From positions 1 through 64,000 of the forward strand of contig CALIZH010000382.1 in the NCBI GenBank assembly GCA_938028585.1: 64,000 nucleotides of DNA, read 5' to 3'. Source of the stretch: an uncultured Actinomyces sp. (GTDB taxonomy: Bacteria > Actinomycetota > Actinomycetes > Actinomycetales > Actinomycetaceae). The notes beneath the pieces are model-generated. The model saw nothing but the letters and a program-made list of their open reading frames with translations, had not been told where the DNA came from and made no database searches. Made by a program: the position numbers and the translations under genes. Of the stretch, positions 15,417-22,903 are shown one piece after another; position 1 is the first letter of the stretch; each line of letters starts with the position of its first letter.

Positions 15417-16898
15417 TTATGCATCAATTGCGCTGCGCTTGGTCAGGGCTAGACCTGATCCGACTGCGAGAAGGAGAGCAGCTCCACCGAGCAGCGGCAG
15501 AGTCACAGATCCTGTGTGGGCCAGAGCCGCTCCCTGATAGTCCACAGAGGTGGATCCAGCAGGAGCCTTGGAACCAGCCTGGTTGTTATCTCGTCCGTTA
15601 CGGTTCTCGGTACTATTCGTTGCACCGTTCTTACCATTCTTGTCTCCGTTCTCGTTCTCGTGAGAACTAGGAATCGGAGCCTCAGTGGTCGCACTTGTTG
15701 ACGAAGCAGGCGCAGGTGTTACGGTAGCGTCACCCGGAGTGGAAGGAGCCGGTGCTGGAGTCGTTTCACCAGGGGTGGGAATGACCGGAGCAGGCGTGGT
15801 TTTACTTGGGCTAGGCGCAGGAGTGGTTGTACTCGGATCAGGCACCGGGGTGGGTGCCGGAGTCGTTTCCTCTGGAGTCGGGACGATCGGAGCCGGGGTA
15901 GTTTCACTTGGCTTCGGTGTAGGAGTGACCTCACCAGGAGTAGGCTCAGGAGCCGGAGTCGTCTCACTTGGAGCAGGGGTCGGCACCGGAGCAGGCGGCG
16001 GGGTTACTCCATCGTGATCGGGGAGAGATGGAGTCGGTTTCGGAGTAGGCGTTGTTTCACTAGGCGTAGGCGTCGGAGTGGGAGCCGGAGTGGTCTCATT
16101 CGGCGTTGGTGTAGGAGCAGGTTCTTCTTGTTTGGGAAGCGTGACAACCTCGTTCTCAGCACCCCAGCCATCGATGAAGTTCGCATCCATGTACTTACCC
16201 CAGTTGCCGGGCTGCTTTTGGCGATCAACGCTCCAGACCCATACGAGGTAGCCGTTATTCAAAGAGGTGGCAGGCTTGGCGATTGAGGCCGTCTTGGTGC
16301 CCGGCTCGTTAAAGTCGAGATCGGTTTCACCAATGAGCTGTGCACCAGATGGAAGCGTGTATGTAAGCTCAGGCTTGTTCTTCATGTAGTACACCTGACC
16401 GTGGACTGTGGCCGGGGCCATTTCATGGTTGATGACGAGCCAGGGGTCTCGGCCATAGGTCGGGTCCGAGGTGACGGTCACATCGTCTTTCAGTTCGCCC
16501 CCTTCAATGCCGTACTTGACAGCGTTCGTCTTAACGGTTAGTGCCCAGCGACAGTTATATGCTGCGATGCCGTCGTCAGCGGGAACGGCGTTGAACGTCC
16601 CCGAGGTGCCAATGAGACCAAACGATGAGCCACTCACATGAGCAGACTCACCCGGCTCAGGAGTATACGACAGCTCGTCGAAGGCTCCGGTGTGAATCTT
16701 GCAGTGGTCGCTTTGCTGAGCCGCTGCTGCCTTGGCTTGAGCGATCTTGTTCTGGAACTCGTTGAAGCCTGTCACGGTGTCTGCGCTGGCAGCGTTTTCA
16801 CTGTACTGATGAACGGCAGTGATACCGCCAGTGAGAGCCGCTGTGAAAGCAGCGGTTGCACCGATCGCACCAACGAGCTTCTTGGTTTGGGTGTGCAT
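15417..16898 (-). CDS. LAHTG-anchored surface protein 2
   Basis: 493 residues. Signal peptide 1-38, then a folded domain (about 40-260) with four Cys, a Pro/Thr stalk (about 265-420), a Gly/Asn-rich spacer, [14 protein letters not shown], membrane span and KR tail. The segment [15 protein letters not shown] followed by VWVWSV and WGAENEVV is shared with LAHTG protein 3 (58965-60395), so the two are paralogues with different N-terminal parts. The start is set by AGAAAGAGG before the ATG at 16898. Likely exposed at the cell surface; ligand unknown. Confidence 0.8.
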   Translation of the reverse strand: MHTQTKKLVGAIGATAAFTAALTGGITAVHQYSENAASADTVTGFNEFQNKIAQAKAAAAQQSDHCKIHTGAFDELSYTPEPGESAHVSGSSFGLIGTSGTFNAVPADDGIAAYNCRWALTVKTNAVKYGIEGGELKDDVTVTSDPTYGRDPWLVINHEMAPATVHGQVYYMKNKPELTYTLPSGAQLIGETDLDFNEPGTKTASIAKPATSLNNGYLVWVWSVDRQKQPGNWGKYMDANFIDGWGAENEVVTLPKQEEPAPTPTPNETTPAPTPTPTPSETTPTPKPTPSLPDHDGVTPPPAPVPTPAPSETTPAPEPTPGEVTPTPKPSETTPAPIVPTPEETTPAPTPVPDPSTTTPAPSPSKTTPAPVIPTPGETTPAPAPSTPGDATVTPAPASSTSATTEAPIPSSHENENGDKNGKNGATNSTENRNGRDNNQAGSKAPAGSTSVDYQGAALAHTGSVTLPLLGGAALLLAVGSGLALTKRSAIDA

Positions 16899-16940
16899 AA
16901 ATACCCTCTTTCTGTTGAGTTGTGAGAATTTTTGTACGAA

Positions 16941-16981
16941 AAACCCCTGTAGCACCAGTCTAGCTGGTACCACAGGGGTTT
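16941..16981 (-). terminator. Terminator of the ssb gene
   Basis: AAACCCCTGT (16941-16950) pairs with ACAGGGGTTT (16972-16981), with inner ACCAG/CTGGT pairing. Read on the minus strand it is followed by a T-rich stretch. Confidence 0.75.
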
Positions 16982-17019
16982 CATATCTAAGAGATTCGAT
17001 ATTTAGTTATAGGTGTCGA

Positions 17020-17535
17020 TCAGAACGGGGGATTGTCCTGATCAGCGATCCCGACGAACGGCGACTGCATGTCGTCGTAGACGGGAGCCTGGGGTGTAAC
17101 CTGAGCAGCAGGAGCAGCGGGAGCTGCGAGCTGTGCGGCGCGGTTGGCAGCGTTTTGCTCAGCAACGCGCTTAGCGAGGCGCTTCGAGGTGACGGCCTGA
17201 GACTCTTCGAAATTAACGTCGTCAACGATGTTCTTCGGAACGTAGTGGGTAACACCGCTTTCGTCGGTGTACACATCAGTCGTCGCGTGATGCGTCACGG
17301 TGACCTTATCGCCCTGGTGGATCATGTCGAAGACACCATTGCCACGGTCGGCAGGGATAAAGCGTTCAACGGAGACTGCATCCGAGCCTCGGCTACCGTC
17401 GCGGCGGGTGTAGTTCTGCGGTGCCATAACGGTGAAGCGAACGGTGCGAGAACCATCGGAATTCTCGAAGAAACGAGGGTCAGAGGCCAGGCGACCACGA
17501 GTGACAGAGAAGTTGTTGACGTTGATGTTAGCCAT
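17020..17535 (-). CDS. ssb: Single-stranded DNA-binding protein
   Basis: 171 residues. OB-fold SSB protecting single strands during replication or conjugative transfer. Residues 1-115 carry the fold (GRLASDPR, VRFTVMAPQNY, VERFIPADR, GDKVTVTHH), with the motifs more divergent than in host SSBs. A Gln/Ala/Pro-rich linker leads to the acidic, Phe-terminated tip DQDNPPF, the usual docking peptide for partner proteins. AAGGAG precedes the ATG. It forms its own unit, with a palindromic site in the upstream region and a terminator behind. Confidence 0.85.
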   Translation of the reverse strand: MANINVNNFSVTRGRLASDPRFFENSDGSRTVRFTVMAPQNYTRRDGSRGSDAVSVERFIPADRGNGVFDMIHQGDKVTVTHHATTDVYTDESGVTHYVPKNIVDDVNFEESQAVTSKRLAKRVAEQNAANRAAQLAAPAAPAAQVTPQAPVYDDMQSPFVGIADQDNPPF

Positions 17536-17566
17536 GAGTGTTCTCCTTTTTTATCGGCTAGTATTT

Positions 17567-17616
17567 AGATCATAATGATCTTGATCAGTATATCTTTGGG
17601 TGCATCTGTGATGCAC
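17567..17616 (-). promoter_or_regulatory. ssb upstream control region
   Basis: A perfect 15-bp palindrome AGATCATAATGATCT at 17567-17581 and a 7-bp hairpin GTGCATC/GATGCAC at 17600-17616 flank a TATACT -10 candidate on the minus strand near 17589. The palindrome resembles the TGATCATGATCA site at 1678-1689 in front of the GH16 gene. Confidence 0.45.
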
Positions 17617-17723
17617 TGAGATAAATTATTTGTTCTGTTTTCTCAGCAGAAAGCATTACTTATCGTTACCTTCTTGAGTATTGAACAGTTCTTAGAGGTG
17701 TTTCTTGGCTTAGGTTGGTAGTG

Positions 17724-18185
17724 TCAATTTAGGGGTGCGTATCCGCTTACACCACCTTCTTCAATGTAGATGTAGCCGTCTTCCTCATCGAAATTCTCAT
17801 CCCCGAAATCATCGTCCTCATAGAGATAGATCTCTGGTTCCGTGGCGATGAGGTAAGCGCGGAAGTCTTCGATGATGTCTTGCCACGTGCGACGCGATCC
17901 GAACAGACGGTCCAGAGTGGGCCAGTACTCAGTGTTCTCAGAGTCACCGACGACGTGAGAGGTCTGCTTCCAGATGCTGTCACCGATGTTTTCGACCTCG
18001 GTGACGAGCAGGGAGATGTGCGGGTAGTCTGGGTTGTTGTAGTCCTCCCACAGTGACACGTGGTAGTTGTGGTTGTAGTCGTCGCAGTAGGTCTCGTACC
18101 ACAGGCGAGTCTCTTCGAACAGGCCGTAGTCAGATCCGACGAGATTCCATTGTTCCCAGTCGAGGTTCAAGGGTTGATGAGGCAT
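17724..18185 (-). CDS. Acidic hypothetical protein, 153 aa
   Basis: Unrecognised. It is Trp/Tyr-rich in the first half and ends in a strongly acidic stretch (YEDDDFGDENFDEEDG, about 122-137) before a short neutral end. Such acidity is common in DNA-mimic and phage accessory proteins, but no call is made. AAAAGGAG supports the start. It begins the accessory block left of the tRNA genes. Confidence 0.6.
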   Translation of the reverse strand: MPHQPLNLDWEQWNLVGSDYGLFEETRLWYETYCDDYNHNYHVSLWEDYNNPDYPHISLLVTEVENIGDSIWKQTSHVVGDSENTEYWPTLDRLFGSRRTWQDIIEDFRAYLIATEPEIYLYEDDDFGDENFDEEDGYIYIEEGGVSGYAPLN

Positions 18186-18226
18186 GGTGGTCTCCTTTTG
18201 TGTTGTGGTGAGTGGTTTGTGAGAGG

Positions 18227-18297
18227 CTCCCAGACCAGGTTTCGAACCTAGACTCCCGGAATCAAAATCCGGTGTGCTGCCGTTACACTATCTGGGA
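18227..18297 (-). tRNA. tRNA-Gln(TTG)
   Basis: Acceptor TCCCAGA/TCTGGGA, D arm GTGTAACGGCAGCAC as usual for tRNA-Gln, anticodon stem CCGGA/TCCGG with loop TTTTGAT (anticodon TTG), T arm with TTCGAAA. CCA is not encoded. Confidence 0.9.
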
Positions 18298-18312
18298 TTA
18301 AAGCCAAATGTG

Positions 18313-18669
18313 TTACTTGGCCGCCCAGTGGATGATTTTCGGTAGTGTACATTGACTACGCATCATCCGAGCAAATGCCTCATAGGACATCTGTAGATTT
18401 GTGGTCAATACCCACGGCTTTCCGTCGTCATCGAAGGTGAGCACATGAAATGCTTCGATGTTGTCACCAACGATAAGTGTACCAATTGGAATTTCCTTAC
18501 TGTCCAAGATGGTAATCTCACCATTGGTGTCGATGCACATGAACTCCGTAGGTTTGATCGAGATCAGCCCGTTTTCGAGCTTCTGTTGGAACTCTTTTTG
18601 TTGAAACTTGTGGAGTGTCTGTTGTATTTCTTCGATAACTTCGTCAAGTCTTTTCTGAATGTCGTCCAT
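18313..18669 (-). CDS. Hypothetical protein, 118 aa, coiled-coil N-terminus
   Basis: Unrecognised. Residues 1-35 form a Gln/Glu/Lys-rich amphipathic helix (likely coiled coil), followed by a compact beta-rich part (FMCIDTNGEITIL, GTLIVGDNIEAF, WVLTTN). AAAGG seven bases before the ATG supports the start. It ends 16 bases before the tRNA-Gln gene on the same strand. Confidence 0.55.
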   Translation of the reverse strand: MDDIQKRLDEVIEEIQQTLHKFQQKEFQQKLENGLISIKPTEFMCIDTNGEITILDSKEIPIGTLIVGDNIEAFHVLTFDDDGKPWVLTTNLQMSYEAFARMMRSQCTLPKIIHWAAK

Positions 18670-18702
18670 TTTCTTACCTTTAGCAGTATGAGTGTGATGG
18701 AT

Positions 18703-18734
18703 GGGCCAGGTGTAGATGTTCAGCCACCTGGCCC
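18703..18734. terminator. 10-bp perfect stem-loop after the NADAR gene
   Basis: GGGCCAGGTG (18703-18712) pairs with CACCTGGCCC (18725-18734). No T tract follows on the minus strand, so termination is likely but not certain. Confidence 0.5.
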
Positions 18735-18753
18735 TACCCCAAGGCGATGGGGA

Positions 18754-19161
18754 TCATCGCATGAGAGCGTCTCTCGTTTCTTCCAGGATCTGCCCTAAGT
18801 GGTTGGAGCCGGTGCCTCGGCACCTACCCCAGTAGGTATCACCCCAGGTGTTATCTTCAACAATAGGTTCAGTGACAGCCAGGAGCATCTCTTGCAGCTG
18901 CGGGTTTTGCTCAAACTTCGCACGCACAACCTGGCGCATAGCATCTAGCCTTCGTGCATTCCATTCCCGGATGTTAATGGGGATGCGCCTGCCCAGTCGC
19001 TTCGCTTCAAGGGCTGTGATGTGACCTGCAAACATATGTGCGTGCTGCGCGCTTTTCTGTCCCTGGAAAGCGGCTTCTGCGCTTTCGTACCGGACCCCGT
19101 CAATCTCAATAGAGCACGGGTAAAAGTTGGACAGAAAATAATAACGGCCTCTAAACTGCAT
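18754..19161 (-). CDS. NADAR-family (YbiA-like) N-glycosidase
   Basis: 135 residues, a little shorter than the usual family member (about 150-160). NADAR proteins cleave N-glycosidic bonds; studied members act on riboflavin intermediates or remove ADP-ribose from guanine in DNA. Family signatures: FLSNFYPC with the following YESAEAAFQGQK near residues 9-37, RIPI.IREWNARR, and NTWGDTYWGRCRGTGSNHLG near the C-terminus. AGGAG supports the start. On a mobile element it may reverse host ADP-ribosylation or handle NAD-related signals; it lies near a Panacea and a SLOG-fold gene. Confidence 0.8.
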   Translation of the reverse strand: MQFRGRYYFLSNFYPCSIEIDGVRYESAEAAFQGQKSAQHAHMFAGHITALEAKRLGRRIPINIREWNARRLDAMRQVVRAKFEQNPQLQEMLLAVTEPIVEDNTWGDTYWGRCRGTGSNHLGQILEETRDALMR

Positions 19162-19236
19162 GGTTACTCCTACATAAGAGTTTTTATCATGTCATAGACA
19201 TAACCGATGCAATTTATTGCATAAGAATTGATATTG

Positions 19237-19322
19237 TGGGCCAGGCTGGATTCGAACCAGCAATGTTTCTGATGTGCTCGGTTTACAGCCGAGTGCCTTC
19301 AACCAATTCGGCGCACTGACCC
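19237..19322 (-). tRNA. tRNA-Tyr(GTA)
   Basis: Acceptor GGGTCAG/CTGGCCC, anticodon stem CTCGG/CCGAG with loop CTGTAAA (anticodon GTA), a long variable arm as in bacterial tRNA-Tyr, and T loop TTCGAAT. CCA is not encoded. Confidence 0.9.
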
Positions 19323-19381
19323 TTGTTGTTAACTCGTGAGAGTCTGCATTATGGCATGTAGATGCTGGTGCATCTACATTG

Positions 19382-19454
19382 TCGGAATGGCGGGACTCGA
19401 ACCCGCGACCCCCTGGTCCCAAACCAGGTGCGCTACCAACTGCGCTACATTCCG
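19382..19454 (-). tRNA. tRNA-Pro(TGG)
   Basis: Acceptor CGGAATG/CATTCCG with the C1 typical of bacterial tRNA-Pro, D arm GCGCAGTTGGTAGCGC, anticodon loop TTTGGGA (TGG), T loop TTCGAGT. CCA is not encoded. Confidence 0.9.
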
Positions 19455-19782
19455 TTGCCCACGGGTGTGCTCCTTGTTCTCAGATCACCTCTGTTAATAG
19501 AACAAAGAGCACACCGGGTGCGGTCTACGTTGAGGAAGGTGATTCCATCAGCGTTCCGCTACCTCTGGGAGAGGTGGTTTGTGGTGAGGGATGCTGTTTG
19601 GCGAGCGGACAAAGCAAAACACACTATATTCAGTTATATGCTCGCCTGGGGTGCGACCCCAGACGTGATCCCCCGATCACGGCGGTTGGTCTGGCCATGG
19701 AACCGAGGCAAGGAAAGTTCAATGGCAGGAGAGGGTAGCTACCCCTTTCCTAATCATCCAGCATCATCCAACCGCTGGGTGG
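19455..19782. other. Spacer between tRNA-Pro and tRNA-Leu
   Basis: No supported gene. It contains stem-forming segments: CTGGGG/CCCCAG and GTGATC/GATCAC near 19646-19680, resembling T and anticodon arms of a tRNA but without a matching acceptor stem, and a GGGTAGCTACCC hairpin near 19733. It may hold a decayed tRNA or another structured RNA. Confidence 0.4.
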
Positions 19783-19866
19783 TTCCCTCGGTGGGAGTTG
19801 AACCCACACGTCCTTGTGGACACTTGATTTTGAGTCAAGCGCGTCTGCCTATTTCGCCACGAGGGA
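19783..19866 (-). tRNA. tRNA-Leu(CAA)
   Basis: Acceptor TCCCTCG/CGAGGGA, anticodon stem CTTGA/TCAAG with loop CTCAAAA (anticodon CAA), long variable arm, T loop TTCAACT. CCA is not encoded. Confidence 0.88.
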
Positions 19867-19900
19867 TTTTGATTGGTATATCAGTATTATATACCATGCG

Positions 19901-20464
19901 TCAGTTGTTCGCTATATCTCTTGCGCGCGAGATGATCATTGTAGTATCGGGGCTATGTGCGGCATTACAACGTCGAACAATTTCTGCGAGATCATCATTA
20001 GTGTAATAATTGTCCAATGGGTCCACCCAAACGCAAAAAGGTTCATCGGGGTTGTATGGTCGATGGACGTGATAGAACGTATTACACCCCGGTGGATCAA
20101 TGATCGTACCGGCTGAGAAACTACTCGCCTTGAAGATATGACGAGTACCATCAGGACCTTCGGCTTCGAACATGTCGCCAGTGAGCTTTTCTGGCTCGCT
20201 CTCATCTTCTGTCATTGCTTTTTCAGCCTTTTCGGGGGTATCAATGGGATTATCCCCATTATCTCTATCGGTGATAAGAGACTTATCAATGTCGATGTTG
20301 AAGATGTCGCAGAAGCAATCAAGAGCGTAGTCGAGATCGGTCTTGACATCGAAGTCGGATTCATTTTCTTCAGAGATTTCATCGGAAAAAGCATCGTTGA
20401 GCATGTCGTTGAGAAGTTCAATGAGAGCTTCTAGATTACCTATGAATTTTTGATGGTTAGTCAT
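19901..20464 (-). CDS. Acidic hypothetical protein, 187 aa
   Basis: Unrecognised. The first 110 residues are very acidic (EISEENESDFD, EDESEPEK). A C-terminal part from about residue 100 has HIFKASSFSAG, FYHVHRPYNPDEPFCVW and a helical end. The strong acidity resembles phage-encoded inhibitor proteins, but there is no motif to support this. AAAAGGA supports the start. It follows the nuclease gene closely and may share its message. Confidence 0.6.
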   Translation of the reverse strand: MTNHQKFIGNLEALIELLNDMLNDAFSDEISEENESDFDVKTDLDYALDCFCDIFNIDIDKSLITDRDNGDNPIDTPEKAEKAMTEDESEPEKLTGDMFEAEGPDGTRHIFKASSFSAGTIIDPPGCNTFYHVHRPYNPDEPFCVWVDPLDNYYTNDDLAEIVRRCNAAHSPDTTMIISRARDIANN

Positions 20465-20490
20465 GGTGTAATCCTTTTCGAACTTTGGGT

Positions 20491-21246
20491 TTAGTGGCTG
20501 ATCTCGGCAGTGTTGTAGTCGATGGTGTAGCCGTTTGCCGTGTTGGGCACAGTGATGTGCTCGGAGATTGACTTGTCACATGATTCGATGTCCACAGTTA
20601 CGGTGCGAGGGATCAGCTCATTACTGTTGTAATTGGGCGTGACAGCGTAGTAGAGCGGGCAGGAAGCATGAGCCTGGTTATCTAGGTATGAGCGTGCCTT
20701 GGTCTCGGAGTACGCCATGCCGCCGTTATGAGCGTTGCTCAGGCCGACGTTTTGCGTGCGGGTTCCGGTGACAAGGTTCTCTTTCACCGGATCGCCACCG
20801 AGAGAATCAGCGATCATGTGCGAGCGGTTCCAGAACCACCCTGTGTATGATTGCGGGCCATCGGTGATGGTGACCTTCTGGTTATGCTTCGGCCAGCCGG
20901 TGGGGTTGATGTCGATGTGCTGACGGCCCCGAGCCTTGGCCTGCCCACGCATATTAGTGGTGAGCAAGCTGTAGGCGCACGTGGGCCTGCCTAGAGAGTC
21001 GAGATCACAGTAGGTGATCTGACCCTCCTTTGCGTCCTTGTATGAGCGCTGGGCCTGCCCGTCAACCTGGTAGTAGTCAGCGTTGTACGTGATGCGCGGC
21101 GTGGGCTGGGTCTGCTGCGTTTGCTGGGGCTGGAGATTGGTATTGTGCAGCTTATATGCAAAGGTGATGTATCCGGCAATCATGGCTGCACAGATGACAA
21201 GTGCGAGGGTGATGATTCCAATCAACCCGAGGTGTTTCTTTGACAT
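20491..21246 (-). CDS. Secreted or membrane-tethered DNA/RNA non-specific endonuclease
   Basis: 251 residues. N-terminal membrane segment at residues 8-31, then a Gln/Thr linker and a nuclease domain of the EndA/NucA-type family. The family's DRGH motif appears as NRSH at 140-143, with His143 the likely general base, followed by ADSLGGDPVKENLVTGTRTQN, which holds the metal-binding Asn. Expected to cut nucleic acid outside the membrane. It could degrade competing DNA, take part in DNA uptake, or act against neighbours; no immunity gene is obvious. AAGGAC supports the start. Confidence 0.8.
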   Translation of the reverse strand: MSKKHLGLIGIITLALVICAAMIAGYITFAYKLHNTNLQPQQTQQTQPTPRITYNADYYQVDGQAQRSYKDAKEGQITYCDLDSLGRPTCAYSLLTTNMRGQAKARGRQHIDINPTGWPKHNQKVTITDGPQSYTGWFWNRSHMIADSLGGDPVKENLVTGTRTQNVGLSNAHNGGMAYSETKARSYLDNQAHASCPLYYAVTPNYNSNELIPRTVTVDIESCDKSISEHITVPNTANGYTIDYNTAEISH

Positions 21247-21261
21247 GAGTATTGTCCTTAA

Positions 21262-21510
21262 TCAGTGGCGGTGTTTGTGCGAAACGGGCGGGCAGTAGCC
21301 ATGGCCGGTGAGCAACCATTCGACGTCGACGATGAGAATCGAGGCAAGGATATCAAGGTCTGCGATTGTGTAATCGAAGAGGTACCCGATGTAGGGTTCC
21401 ATGCGAGCTGGCTCGATCGTCGGGTTGATCTGGCAGAAGCGATCAATGACTCGGTTCAAGAATGCTTCGTGGGCGTTCTCGCTGGTTACGTAGTGGATGT
21501 CGATAGCCAT
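21262..21510 (-). CDS. Hypothetical protein, 82 aa
   Basis: Unrecognised small soluble protein, ending in a His-rich HGYCPPVSHKHRH, which could bind metal. The spacer between its GAAAGG site and the ATG is a run of seven C followed by ACC. Slippage in this run would change the spacing and hence translation. It lies 15 bases upstream of the nuclease gene in the same direction and may be co-transcribed with it. Confidence 0.55.
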   Translation of the reverse strand: MAIDIHYVTSENAHEAFLNRVIDRFCQINPTIEPARMEPYIGYLFDYTIADLDILASILIVDVEWLLTGHGYCPPVSHKHRH

Positions 21511-21599
21511 GGTGGGGGGGCCTTTCTGATTTAGTGTTTCCAGATTTTTCCGGTGCGATAGTTGATCGCTTCCTGGGGCGGTTAGCCGCTATAAGTCGT

Positions 21600-21716
21600 T
21601 CATGCACATATCGCTATTAAAAGCCATACAAGGGGGACAAGACCACAAAGTGCAAGTGTTTCTACTACGTCGAATGAACATTCTTCATCTCGTGGCGTGT
21701 CTGGTTGCGATGTCAT
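21600..21716 (-). CDS. Small membrane protein, 38 aa
   Basis: A 38-codon frame with AAAAGGA seven bases before its ATG. The first 19 residues are polar and acidic; residues 20-38 form one hydrophobic span that ends the protein. The topology fits a tail-anchored peptide. Function unknown. Confidence 0.5.
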   Translation of the reverse strand: MTSQPDTPRDEECSFDVVETLALCGLVPLVWLLIAICA

Positions 21717-21742
21717 GATGAGTCCTTTTGTTGTTGATGGAA

Positions 21743-21782
21743 GAAAAAAGACCCTCTCCGTAACAGAGAGTAGGAGAGGGTC
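21743..21782 (-). terminator. Terminator of the Panacea/SLOG operon
   Basis: GACCCTCTCC (21750-21759) pairs with GGAGAGGGTC (21773-21782). On the minus strand the stem is followed by TTTTTTCTTCC, a classic intrinsic terminator. Confidence 0.8.
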
Positions 21783-21805
21783 AGGGGAGAGAGTCGTTAT
21801 AGTTT

Positions 21806-21828
21806 TCGGCGCACATTAGTGCGCCACA
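21806..21828. repeat. Left copy of a 23-bp hairpin repeat
   Basis: TCGGCGCACATTAGTGCGCCACA matches the copy at 22814-22836 at 19 of 23 positions, in the same orientation. Each copy contains a 7-bp hairpin. Two of the differences (G to A and C to T) are compensatory within the stem, so pairing is conserved. The copies bracket exactly the two-gene Panacea/SLOG unit. Confidence 0.6.
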
Positions 21829-21845
21829 TTTACTTCCACTCCGTT

Positions 21846-22301
21846 TCAGTGAAGGATACGGTGCTCGAAGTAGTAGACGCCCATTGCGATCTTGGGGATC
21901 AGTGTATCGCCACCTGTATCACAGGGCTTTAGGTTGCCTCGTGCGTGCAGCCACGGGTCTTCGGCGCATACGCGTTCACTTAGCTCAGCACCAGTCATGT
22001 CACTCATGAGGGTGCAGATGCGAATGATGAGGTTCTTTTCCTCGTCGCTGAGCCGATCGGGGTCACCTTGTGGAAGTTCACCGGGACGGATGAGGAATTT
22101 GTGTCGGTGCAAAATGAATAGAAGCGGGGCCGCAGGGCCAGAGCGCCAGGCGTAGAAGTCCTCTGGGAACAGCGGTGCGCCGTTGTATGCAACGATGTGC
22201 GCTGCCTGAGCGTAGTACGCGAGCTTATGGAGCTTCATCGTCGTGATAGTACCTGTTCGGGTGAGGATATAGGCGGCAACGTCGGTGATGGATTGGGCCA
22301 T
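21846..22301 (-). CDS. Panacea-domain protein (SocA/GepA-like, formerly DUF4065)
   Basis: 151 residues. The domain is widespread in phages and often serves as the antitoxin half of toxin-antitoxin pairs (PanA). The signature is clear: an N-terminal DVAAYIL, then MKLHKLAYYAQAAH, LFPEDFYAWRSGPAAPLL, and the helical end with SDEEKNLI. AAAGGA eight bases before the ATG at 22301 sets the start. It lies 13 bases after the SLOG-fold gene in one transcription unit. The partner could be a toxin, but its SLOG fold is not a known Panacea partner to my knowledge. Confidence 0.8.
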   Translation of the reverse strand: MAQSITDVAAYILTRTGTITTMKLHKLAYYAQAAHIVAYNGAPLFPEDFYAWRSGPAAPLLFILHRHKFLIRPGELPQGDPDRLSDEEKNLIIRICTLMSDMTGAELSERVCAEDPWLHARGNLKPCDTGGDTLIPKIAMGVYYFEHRILH

Positions 22302-22314
22302 GAGAACGTCCTTT

Positions 22315-22767
22315 CTACAAGTTTTGGTGCGGAGTATACACAGTCCCATGATTAGGATGCGATGGGTTGTAGACCCATATGTGACGGTTCCATACTACGT
22401 AAACGGGGATACCGGCTTGGTGCGCGAGGTCGATGCAGTTCCAAGTACCCCGCGAACCTTGTCCCTTGGGGTGGTCAGGGAATGCGAGGCAGAGGTCGGC
22501 TCCAAGATTCACCATCGTTTTGTTACGGATAGGGCCAGCGGCTCTACCGTAGGTGTTCCAGTCGGCTCGATGAACCTCGATCGGGAGACCCATCAGGCGC
22601 TGTCCTGCAAGAGCAGCTTCGGTGTCTGCACCTGTTGCGCCGCCATGGACGAGGGTGGGGAGAGCATGGGTCTTTTCAAGGATTTCTCGCACGGCGATGA
22701 GCAGAGCGTGTGAATCATATGACGTCCATTGGTGGTTGCGAGAACCTGTGATGAGCAAGCGTGACAT
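22315..22767 (-). CDS. SLOG-fold (YspA/YpsA-related) nucleotide-binding protein
   Basis: 150 residues. It opens with LLITGSRNHQW, followed by VHGGATGADTEAA near residue 40 and LCLAFPDHPKGQGSRGTWNCIDLA near 110, the three glycine-rich loops of the YspA-type SLOG family. Members bind nucleotides or NAD-derived signals and occur in phages and defence islands. The ATG at 22767 has GGAG at eight bases; the longer frame has no site. It is the first gene of the unit with the Panacea protein. Confidence 0.75.
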   Translation of the reverse strand: MSRLLITGSRNHQWTSYDSHALLIAVREILEKTHALPTLVHGGATGADTEAALAGQRLMGLPIEVHRADWNTYGRAAGPIRNKTMVNLGADLCLAFPDHPKGQGSRGTWNCIDLAHQAGIPVYVVWNRHIWVYNPSHPNHGTVYTPHQNL

Positions 22768-22813
22768 AGAGGTGCTCCAAAGAAAAAGAAGGAAATAAGA
22801 ATCTGTATAATTA

Positions 22814-22836
22814 TCGGCACACACCAGTGTGCCACA
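22814..22836. repeat. Right copy of a 23-bp hairpin repeat
   Basis: TCGGCACACACCAGTGTGCCACA, partner of 21806-21828. Stem GGCACAC/GTGTGCC versus GGCGCAC/GTGCGCC in the other copy, with paired substitutions. It lies in the divergent promoter region between the SLOG gene and the RHH gene. Confidence 0.6.
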
Positions 22837-22840
22837 GGAC

Positions 22841-22866
22841 TATGATATACTTAAGTATCAATGGAA
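22841..22866 (+). promoter_or_regulatory. Promoter with 12-bp palindrome, RHH operon
   Basis: TATGAT at 22841-22846 is followed at once by the perfect palindrome ATACTTAAGTAT (22847-22858), placed over the expected transcription start. The RHH protein encoded next could bind here and control itself. Confidence 0.5.
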
Positions 22867-22903
22867 ACGTAGAGCCACGAGGCTGTGAAAGGAGAACTTA
22901 ACG

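Noticed and set aside
19640..19710. A fifth tRNA in the tRNA cluster
   Set aside because: Anticodon-like and T-arm-like stems exist on the minus strand, but the acceptor ends do not pair and the T loop is not TTCRA; at best a decayed tRNA.
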